Below, one piece after another: positions 11,901-20,785 of a DNA stretch of 64,000 nt. The notes under the pieces were generated by a model. The model worked only from the letters and a program-made list of their open reading frames with translations, was not told the origin of the DNA and did not search any database. Source of the stretch: Beaufortia kweichowensis (Eukaryota; Chordata; Actinopteri; Cypriniformes; Gastromyzontidae); the NCBI GenBank assembly GCA_019155185.1, contig CM032809.1, forward strand, positions 8,205,200 to 8,269,199, read 5' to 3'. Each line of letters begins with the position of its first letter. The first letter of the stretch is position 1. The position numbers and the translations under genes were made by a program.

Positions 11901-14900
11901 GGGAGGGAGGGGTGTTTGACTGTGTGTGGATGCATAGTTTGAGAAGTCTGTATTCAATTCCTGTCACAAGACCATTAAAGGGGTCATATTCACAAATTGG
12001 TTTGTGCCAAAAACATGAAATAATTTTCAAACCATCTTTGGCTGCTGTGGCCTTTTTTAATATAAAATGAGAAACGGTGCTTTGACCTGTGCGTTTGGTG
12101 TTGGGTCCAGTATAGTTTTTAGCTGCTCTTTTCTTTAATAACGGCATCACAAAATCTGCATTGCTTTGTTGCACATTCATATAAAGAATTATTCCTGTAG
12201 ATTATTGTCCTGTATACGTTTCAAAGTGTGACTTATTACAGGACCTTGCTTAAAATATTAGCCACTTGTTTTTTTTATTGAGATAAATCAGAATAAAGTG
12301 ACAGATAATTTTGACACATTTTACTCAGTTTTTGTTTAGTAATGATAATGATAATATCTGGCTTTTAAATTTATCAAGAAATTTGGTTTGTTTTTAGACT
12401 TTGCATGTATACATGTGTGTATTATGTAATAATATTTGATAGTGCATCTTTTACCAAATTCGTTTTCATGTTATGACCCCTTTAAATTTCATGTTATGAC
12501 CCCTTTTTAACTTTCAATGGGTCATTGAAGAAGGAATGCAGCAGGAGGACTTTAGGGTGTGAATGAACATTTGTAACTAACCAGGAACTACATGTATCTG
12601 TATATCCCTGTGTCTCTCTCACGTTCCCTGTCCACTTCCCTGTCTCCTGCCCTTTCATTTCTAAATGTCTCTCCTCATCCTGTCCTCTACTCTGTCCTGC
12701 ATCTCTGTCTTTCCCCCTTTATATTCCTCTTCCTCATTTCCCTGTGTGCGATGTAGCTGTTCAAGAAGAGCGTCAGAGGAACAAGGAGCGTGACGGCGAG
12801 GTGGAGTCCACAAGTGCTGCCAACGAAGAGATGCCGGTAGAGAAGATTCTGGAGGCAGAGATGGCCGTGGAGCAGAAGACTGAACTGCATGCCGACGGCA
12901 CCTCAGGGGGAAGTTCTGTGAGTAAAACAAAGTTTATATAAAAAGTCATCCAGTTTTGGTGATACCCTGTTTTACCCAGTTTTTCCTCTTCCTCCCCACA
13001 GCCGAATGACCCGGTCACTAATATCTGCCAGGCCGCTGATAAACAGCTTTTCACTCTGGTTGAATGGGCGAAACGAATCCCTCACTTCAGTGAACTCTCT
13101 CTGGATGATCAGGTCATCCTGCTGCGAGCCGGTAATAACCTCTTTCTGGCCATATATCATTTAAAAGGTTCTTTGACTTGAAAAAAACACTTATTGGCAG
13201 ATACTGATTATTCTGTTTCCCTTTTTCATCTGTCAGGCTGGAACGAGCTACTGATCGCCTCGTTCTCTCATCGCTCCATCGCGGTGAAGGATGGCATTCT
13301 GCTGGCCACCGGCCTCCACGTGCACAGGAACAGTGCTCACAGCGCTGGGGTGGGGGCCATCTTTGACAGGTAAAAATAATAATGTCCCATCAACAGGAGG
13401 GGCAGTGTTTTTTTCTTATATAGACTGCTTATGTAACTGTAGTTGCTTTTGGTTGTATATTGTTACAGGGAACTGATGCAAAACATAGTTCAAATATTGT
13501 GTGGTGCCCATGCAAAAGGTCAGGTCATTAATTCTAGAAAACTTTGGCTGAGTAATACAAGAGCAGTTTACATTTTCAAAAACAGAGAGCGCAAAGAGCT
13601 TTCCTTTTAATCTGGTATCTATCTCAGCTTTCATGGCATCACATAGTCTTTTCATATAATTGTGATTAGACAAACTTTGAAGTTGAAGTTTATAAAAAGG
13701 TTAGGTAGAAATTGTCCACATATTGAAATACATAAGGTAGTTTGCTGTTTTTCTTCTTCTGGCATGACAAAGATAAAGATCTTCTACTTCCCAACATTCT
13801 GCTGGCTTGTAGTTGCGTCTTTGGCTGACGAGACGCTGCTGTACAAAACGCTTTTCTAGAATGACGCAGCGCGACCAGAACGGACACACAACACATGCAC
13901 ATACATACAAACGTGCACCAACTCTCCTCTGCTTATAGTCTGTGAAACACACTCTTCCTCTGATTTAACTCTTAAAACAGCAAGACAATGACCTCACAGA
14001 CACAGCGCACATATTTGAACCCTGTGCTCTGTGATGAGCTGTTTTGTTGCATTGTTATTCCAAGAAAACTATTGAGCACATTTCTTAAGACTCCTCAAGA
14101 CTCCACATTTTGTCTTTGTTTTGTCCTGTGCAAATCCAGGAATAGCAAGCTACAGGCTGTTGTCGAGCTTCATGTTTTCTGCTGTAGTTTGCTGTGATAT
14201 TCATATTATGTTGTCTTTTATTAATTTTGTCATAATGTCTCTGCTTCAGAAATGAGCTTTCTGTCCCTGTGCTGTGCTGTTCATCTCACCTGATGTTTTT
14301 TTTTTGCAGCGCTTCTTTGTCTCTGTCAGCCAATCGCCATGTGTGTGCTTATGCTTTCTGCTTTGCGTTCATTGGCTCATACATAACATGATGTTTCACT
14401 GACCCCTCCATATAAAACAAAATTGTATGTAAAAATTTTCCAATGTGTTTTTATGGGTTTGACATTTACATTTACGCATTTGGGATTTAACTAAAGCTAA
14501 TGCTACGTAATGCAAACATTTTTGATATTTGTCCTCCAAAAGATGGGAAAGACTAATCTACAGGAATATTTATATGTATTTATTCTTTCTTTATTAAATG
14601 TTTTTCTGTTACAATACTATTGTAATAATACCTTAAATAATAACAGCTATACATTTATAACAACGTTCACACAAAATAATAGTTTAAAACGTTTATAATT
14701 TTCAACCCGTTTAATTGATGCTTTCCCAAGGCATTCCTGTGGTCTTTATTATGTTACCATCATGATAAATTCACATTAACAGAATTTGCAAAACATCGAT
14801 GTTTGTCTGTGGGCCATTTTTATTTGTCCATTTTATAAGCCCATTCCCTAGCCATACCCAAGAGTTTTTTTCATCATATTTGTTGTATTTGTGCTGTGCT

Positions 14901-16299
14901 GGGGATTGTGTCATCTCAAGCTTTGCTCATAGTGTGATTTCCTCTTAACAAGAGCCTGTAGCTTGTTACTCTTTGAACTGGGCCTACGCAGTCTTACTGT
15001 CTGCCTGGGCCTTTCTGGAGCGGGGAGACATTATATAATAATGAAATGTGTACTGACGTTCTAATAACACATTGTGATTGAATACACAGGGAGAGTGCGC
15101 ACAATGCAGAGGTTGGGGCCATATTCGACAGGTAATAACACTCCGCCACACGCCATAAACTAAGACAGCAGCAGTCAAGAAATCCTGTATCTTAAAACAC
15201 TTTGTTTTCAATAGCGTTATGTCTGGGGCTGTTTGGGGCAGGTAAAGACCCAACTGACCTTGTGTATGTTTGTCTGTGTGTGTGTGTGTTGGCACTGGAC
15301 TCACAACACTAGCCGGAGTGACTGATGTTTTACGTTGCATGCTCTGTCAAGTAAAGTTATGATTGTGATGTTGTCCTATGAACATTGTGCGCACCATGTT
15401 ATATAGTTACCAGGGAGTCTTTCATTTTGTTTGTTTGTATAGAAAGGGCTGTGAGAACGCTCCACGTTTTTCCTCTTAGTTTTTTGTTACCTACTTGAAT
15501 TTGTTTGACCTCAGACATTAACTTCAAAACCTCTCCTTTTTCTGCCTGCATTTCTCCTCCCGCTTTCATCCTCGCTCCCCATTTTAATGGCGTCAGGGTG
15601 TTGACGGAGCTGGTGAGCAAAATGAGGGACATGCAGATGGATAAAACGGAGTTGGGCTGTTTGAGAGCCATTATCCTCTTCAACCCAGGTAGGACCAAAT
15701 ATTTCTCAATCAGTCAATCAAGTTTCTTTCTGTTGACCAGCCTGAGAATCAGAGTTCTCAAAGTTGTGCCTGTCATTTTGCCTGCTGATTGTATTGTTTT
15801 TTGCAGATGCAAAGGGATTGTCAAGCCCAAGTGAGGTGGAGTTACTGAGAGAGAAAGTCTATGCATCGCTGGAGGCCTATTGTAAACAGAGATATCCTGA
15901 CCAGCAGGGCAGGTAAATCACTTTCAAATTAATTGATACAGAAATGTTGCTGAATAGATCCAGATTATGTTGTGCATGAACAATACTTGGATGGTCCACC
16001 AAAATGTGTTGCATTTTACGCTGTAACCCACAATGTTTACTCACGCCTTGAAACATACTGCATATTGTTTCTGATTAAACAAATTAATAGCCAGTAATCC
16101 TTCTAAACTGCAGTTGAATTTAGTTTAATCTCTTGGCTCTTTTGCTTTTAGATTTGCTAAGCTCCTCCTCCGGCTGCCAGCACTGCGTTCCATTGGCTTA
16201 AAGTGTCTGGAGCACCTATTCTTCTTTAAGCTGATCGGCGACACCCCAATCGACACCTTCTTAATGGAGATGCTTGAAGCTCCTCATCAACTGACCTAA
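8981..16299 (+). CDS. rxrb: Retinoid X receptor beta (nuclear receptor)
   Basis: RXRs are ligand-responsive transcription factors and the common dimer partner of RAR, TR, VDR, PPAR and LXR. Core coding exons: 8981-8996, 9325-9556, 10833-10986, 11277-11456, 12757-12917, 13002-13131, 13237-13369, 15597-15688, 15807-15912, 16152-16299; optional microexons are listed separately. Order of domains: Ser/Pro-rich A/B region, C4 zinc DNA-binding domain (CAICGDRSSGKHYGVYSC, P-box CEGCKG, second finger CRDNKDC to CRYQKC), hinge with AVQEERQRNKE, and ligand-binding domain from NDPVTNICQAADKQL to the AF-2 helix FLMEMLEAPHQLT. The core with the 42-nt exon would code about 463 residues if the indel in exon 2 (near 9486-9495) is discounted. 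I cannot say which teleost duplicate (a or b) this is. Confidence 0.96.
9325..9556 (+). CDS. rxrb: rxrb A/B-domain exon carrying a 2-nt frame disruption
   Basis: The exon begins in phase after MGDSR and reads a normal Ser/Pro-rich A/B domain up to ...SPFSVISSS. At 9486-9495 the run TCTTCTCTCTGGG throws the frame off: read literally it becomes SSLWVLPAF and hits a stop in the next exon. Removing one CT unit gives VISSSLGSPCLPGTPSVGYG and SSPQ, as expected for RXRB, and makes the exon 230 nt so that 16 + 230 = 82 codons. The CT-repeat context suggests a sequencing or assembly error; a real allele is possible. Confidence 0.8.
9701..9915. mobile_element. TA-flanked palindromic MITE in rxrb intron
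   Basis: The element has terminal inverted repeats: TACACTACTCACAAAAAGTT at the left, and the complement AACTTTTTGTGAGTAGTGTA at the right. It is flanked on both sides by TA, the target duplication of Tc1/mariner-type elements. The interior is also largely self-complementary (ATCATGAAAGTA against TACTTTCATGAT). It is about 215 bp with no coding capacity: a nonautonomous miniature element. Confidence 0.85.
10450..10476 (+). CDS. rxrb: Candidate 27-nt alternative microexon of rxrb
   Basis: A strong acceptor (TTTCTGCTTCACAG) and a consensus donor (GAG followed by GTGAGA) bracket 27 nt reading MSMFPRNME in phase 0. It would sit exactly between ...SSPQ and INSTVS at the A/B domain end without shifting frame. 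Unlike the other two microexons I see no source copy for it. It may be a real cassette exon or chance splice signals. Confidence 0.45.
11863..11886 (+). CDS. rxrb: 24-nt hinge microexon of rxrb, partial copy of the next exon
   Basis: A CT-rich tract ending CTTCTGTAG precedes 24 nt, followed by the donor GTAAGG. It enters in phase 1 and leaves in phase 1, giving KREVVQDERQRSVQEERQR when included and KREAVQEERQR when skipped. Its bases align with the start of the downstream exon at 12757 (about 21 of 32 identical across the two), and the protein VVQDERQR repeats AVQEERQR. It therefore looks like a partial tandem exon duplication that became a frame-neutral cassette in the hinge, just after the DNA-binding domain. 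Confidence 0.72.
11975..12485. mobile_element. TTAA-flanked MITE in rxrb intron
   Basis: The ends are TTAAAGGGGTCATA at 11975-11988 and its complement TATGACCCCTTTAA at 12472-12485, both bounded by TTAA. About 511 bp, without a transposase. A second copy of the right end (TTTCATGTTATGACCCC) follows directly near 12488. It lies between the 24-nt microexon and its source exon. Confidence 0.7.
14462..14483. repeat. Fragment of a common fish interspersed repeat
   Basis: ACATTTACATTTACGCATTTGG matches, from memory, the start of a very frequent teleost repeat. Only about 22 bp are recognisable before the sequence diverges, so the assignment is weak. Confidence 0.35.
15090..15131 (+). CDS. rxrb: 42-nt ligand-binding-domain microexon of rxrb, partial copy of the previous exon
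   Basis: The 42 nt code ESAHNAEVGAIFDR, inserted after NSAHSAGVGAIFDR of the exon ending at 13369. Aligning 51 bases across exon end and donor gives about 41 identical (80%), including the shared CACAGG at the left and GACAGGTAA at the right. The acceptor of the microexon corresponds to the coding CACAG|G of the source exon, so an internal coding AG seems to have become the splice site after partial duplication. It keeps frame (14 codons) and lies near helix 7 of the ligand-binding domain. As I recall, a 14-residue insert here is described for zebrafish RXR-beta forms that bind 9-cis retinoic acid poorly. Confidence 0.88.
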
Positions 16300-19200
16300 T
16301 CTGGACCAGTCTTGATCCTCTTGATCAGTCCGGTTTGCACCAGGGTATCACAGTCCCCCTGGACTCTGGGGCTTTACTGTGTCTCATTTTCCATTAACAC
16401 CTTTCTCATTTCTCCCCACCGCACCTTCAAACCAGTACAGCCCCCAAAGAGACTTAAGCTGTCCAAAAAAACAACAATCTTGTTTTCCATGTAACGTTTT
16501 ACAGAGAGATCTTATTTTTCAAACTCCCTGCAGGTTTTGGATCCTAAGCTTCAGTTTAAAGACTTCATCTTCCAGTTTTAATCAGATCTCTGTGTGTCAT
16601 TTTGGTTTATGTGTTACTTTGAATGCACAAACTGTACTTTTTGTTTTCCCACCGCAGTTAGATGGACACAGTGCATGTGTGACTGGGGCGAGAAATTTAA
16701 TCCAGCGAGCCCTTTGGCTGGTACGAATCAAAATCATGGCAGACCCGTGCCACTTTGTTAGTCCCAGAATGCAATGTGACTGTGGAACACTGCTAACATG
16801 CTATCTTTGGGCTTTAACCTTGAAATCATACTTTGTACTGTACTCATGAAATGAGTCGTTTAAAAAAAGGCATTGAAATTTTTGGCTTGCTGCAACTGGC
16901 CCATATAAAGTGCAGGCCAGCGTTTTACATTTGTGAATAATGTATGCAGGTTTTTAATAGTTGGGCATGAGTTTTTGATCATGTTCAAAGAGAGCCTAAA
17001 GGCACAGAATCTCGCAGGAAAATCCTGCTGTTTTAGCGGCAATAGGAGGGTCGACTTTGTTTTTGTTGTTGTTTTTCCCTAAAGGGGAAGTGGGTTGTAA
17101 AGAGATTTTTGGTACCTTCTAGAGGACCATGTACCTTCTGCCATTTCGTATCAGTTTTCATAGTCCCAATCATCCACTTTGTGATACTTTCCCCTTCAGT
17201 TCCTCAGTTGAAATCCACACCATCCCCTGAAACATTGAGCTATTTATAAAGTGTGTGTGCAGTGATGTATGAATATGTCCAACCACTCTTGTCCTTCTCT
17301 TGCTCGAGCAGGCCTCCTTGTTTTGTGTGTATTCACCTGTGATGAATTTGGTTTGTAAGCAGGCTCTGGTACTAATAATGGCATAGAAAACAACATGTTT
17401 TGAGGTGAACGTCATACAAGGACCTACATTCCATCCGCACAGGTCGCAATGCTTCCCTCTTAGCAGATAACCGACCCCTGCAGCTCGCTAATGTGCGTTA
17501 TTATTCTCATTCACAAGGGTCTGATGGCCACTACGGCGCGCAAGAATTTTTGTTCCACCATTGCTTTGAAAGATCACAAACCAGCATTTATTACAATCTC
17601 TATGCATTTATGTGAGGAGGAGGATAATGTAATCCTGAACATGAGCCAAACATGCATTCTGCAAAAGCACCAGTATTGATGATGGATACTGTCTACTTGA
17701 TTAAATACTGACAGTATTTTATAGATAATACTAGCAATTGATCCCATCTGTTCTGGTGCTAATAGCGACAATAGACATACGTCAACAGTGATATTAACTA
17801 ACACGCACCAATGATTAAGATATGCAATTACTCGAATAAGCTTGAATTTGATATATGCCCATTTCTAGTTTAATAAACCATTATGTTTAAAGGTGTAGTG
17901 TTGATCTACATACAGATTCCTATTTGAACTCTTGTGCAACTGTTTTATACATTAATCAACTGTTGGAGGTTTAACTATCATATGCAGATTTATGAATAAT
18001 GTTTGTTAGCCAGTTTTAGCTTGAAATGGTTTTGGTGTGGTTTAGAGGGGTTTTCAAGAACTGATGAATCGTGATGTATGCCACAATACATGCTTGCCAT
18101 TGACGTGTGACTGAATCCAGACTTCCAATTAAAGATTTGTTCCTTTATAACTTGCCATGTTTCCCTTTGTTTTGGCCCGTCATAGCAGTGATCCTGTCTT
18201 GTGAATCACACCTCTGGTCATGTAATGTTGCTTCTCAAGGTCGCTTTTTAGGTTCCTCAAAGAAACATTTTGTGTATTCGTTGCATGTTTTCTGCATAAG
18301 TTTCATTAATCTACAGATTTATGATGGTGTTGACGGTCTGCTCAATAATAAGTTGCTGGTCAGTCTATGGGTGGTTGAGAGTGTGTGTGTGTTTTTTGCA
18401 TTGTAGAAATGTTCTGTTTTCTGCTTAAAAGATGGGTATAATATGTAAAGATACTCAAATCGTCGTATTGTGAAATTCTTCACAGATTTGCTGTGAAGAT
18501 TTTTTCGGAATGCAGTGCAATGGACCCATCTCCTATTACTTGATTGCAGTTTATCATAATCCAGACATACATAGTGAAATGTTTCTGACCCCTCCTTCTC
18601 TTTTTCCCACTTTATTTTAATCGTAATCTTGCAGTTTATCATCCTTCTTCATTTGTTCTGTAAAAAAAAAAAGAGTAATATAAGGCTTACACAGGCTTTT
18701 CACTGTCTCTTTACAAAAGACCGCAACCCTTGAATACCCATAATGCACCTAAAATAATACAGCACTGCCAAACAGGTGTAAAAGTCGTTGTCTTATGGGT
18801 GTTCCTAACATCCACTGGTTGACTGTGTACTGTGATGATCACTAAATAAGAGCCTGTTTTTTATCTATTTATACAGAGCTGATAAGATAGGATGCATTTA
18901 AAGTGAAGAGGGCTCTGTTTTTTCTTAGGCCATGGTGCTGCAATTTTTGTGCTGCAGGTGTGGAAAGGTTTGTGTATTTGAAGCCGAGCGGCACTCTGAT
19001 ATATGCACAGTGCAAACTTGAATTAATCTCTGCCTGAGAATGAAGTGGTTGTGCACGTTACGGTCTGAGAGCTAATTGACTTTTATCTTTGTTGTGGTTT
19101 ATCGGTGAATGTTTGTTTGCTTCTTAAAAGAGAGATATGCATAAGACGTGAAGTCGAGGCATTTGCGGAGGTGAAACGGTTCTCATGAAACAGGTTAAGG

Positions 19201-20034
19201 TCATATTTTATTCCAAAATCTAAAGTGAAACTGTATGTTAATTTGTTTACTGTATTTCACAAAAATTGTTGTTTAATTACAGTACAACATTGACTGTTTT
19301 GCTGTCATGACATCCTCATTGAGTATAATGTGCTTGATTTTCTGGTCTTATGCACATTTTTTTTTTCTTTTTATTTTGTGAAACGTGATCTGAACATGTT
19401 TATCACATTCACTCATACAGTGAAGTGTTGGATGATATTACAGCTGAATGGGGGGGATTGTTTTGTATTAATTGTGGGACTGATGAAGATGGTGATTGTT
19501 TAATGGAAGCTTAAGAGACTCCAAACTTGATATGATTGAGATTTCTTAATTTACTCCCACCAAGAGAAAACAATGTTTTGCTTCTCACTATGTGTTTTCC
19601 AACTGCAGTTTTCTCATGCTTTACATCTTTGTGTATACTGATGTATTAGTGCAAATGCTATTATTTTGGGTCTTTTCCCTCGCACCCTTCTTTCTTTACT
19701 TTTCTCGTCTATTTTCTAATCTGTCCAGCAATTGTGGAAGTAATTGACTGTACCAAGTGTGGAGAAAGAAGAAAGTCTGTTTTTTCTTTTGCTTTCTCAT
19801 TAATTCAGAATCTGTTTTTGTTGGATGTACCATGTGTAAGTAAAGGTTTTATTACAGCACTGTTGTGTGTATTCTTGTTTTTCACCAGTAGCTCTCATTT
19901 TTAAAAACAATCTCTTACACTTTTAATTGCCAGAACTTAATAAATTAATTTCTTTATTAATTTGTGGCATCTAACAATAATGTTTGTCTTAAAAACAAAC
20001 GTTCTGTGCTTTAAGGTTACTTAACATTAAGTGT
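16300..20034. other. rxrb 3' UTR and downstream flank
   Basis: Noncoding after the rxrb stop. Moderately GC-mixed sequence up to about 17500 may be 3' UTR; AATAAA occurs near 17872 but the true poly(A) site cannot be fixed from sequence. Open frames here are short and unlike any protein I know. No gene supported. Confidence 0.4.
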
Positions 20035-20157
20035 CAAGTAGTACAAAGAGACATACAAAGACATGTTTCTAGTTCTTTTTGTTTTATTTATCCTTTATTT
20101 TACCAGAAATGTTCCAGTTAGAAGTAAAATCTATTTTTACAGTGAGTCCTTGTAGTA

Positions 20158-20410
20158 TACAGTACCAATCAAAAGTTTAGCCACAATTGATCCATCCAGC
20201 ATACATAGAAATTCCTTTAGTGCTGTTAAAAAAGCTTTCCAGGTTGAGACCTCAAGAGTATGATTTTACAAAGTTTAGGCGAAGGGTGACAACTTTTGAA
20301 GATGATCAAATATAACACATTAATTCGTTTTGGATGCGTTTAGTCACAACATAATTTAATAATATAATTTCCGTAGTTACTGCTAATTTAAAAAGTTTAC
20401 TTCTATGCTA
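20158..20410. mobile_element. Degenerate Tc1-like transposon remnant
   Basis: Starts TACAGTACCAATCAAAAGTTT, close to the terminal repeat of fish Tc1-like elements, and continues with sequence resembling the transposase 3' end (GCTGTTAAAAAAGCTTTCCAG, then AAGGGTGACAACTTTTGAAGA). Frames are broken by stops; no matching right terminus is seen. The preceding 20075-20155 (TTTATCCTTTATTTTACCAG) may be another repeat tail. Confidence 0.6.
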
Positions 20411-20711
20411 AAAGTGTCGTGTTAATTTATGTGCTGGTAGAGTGTTATTTATTTACAGGAGTTCACCGGACGCATAGGTGAGTTGGTTTAGTTCTCAGTC
20501 CAGCAGGACCCCCGGGCCTCGAGCTGCTGCTGGCGCTGCATTTAACTCATTTGTCCGCTAGAGGGAGAACAACTGCAGTTCTACAGTCTCTCCGGTAAGA
20601 TACCAATAATGCCCTGCCTCAACACATTTACTTTTAAGTTTCTTCTCTTTCCTCTTTATTTAAAATTTAGGCCACGCGTCTAAAAAGAAGAAAATGGTGA
20701 TGAAAACTTGG

Positions 20712-20785
20712 GTTTGGCCTCGTGCGGCGATCGACGTATGATGTCATACGCCGATCGGTCTGCGCAGCGCTGTGTAAAGCCAAAC
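20712..20785. repeat. Nested near-perfect palindrome with CRE-like centre
   Basis: The core 20728-20757 is two 14-nt arms, CGATCGACGTATGA and TCATACGCCGATCG, complementary except for one base and separated by TG. Outer arms GTTTGGC (20712-20718) and GCCAAAC (20779-20785) are also complementary. The centre reads ATGATGTCAT, one base from a CRE. It is a GC-rich island in AT-rich surroundings. Function unknown. Confidence 0.6.

Noticed and set aside
11731..12180. 149-codon minus-strand frame
   Set aside because: Runs through the TTAA-flanked MITE and the 24-nt microexon antisense; no domain.
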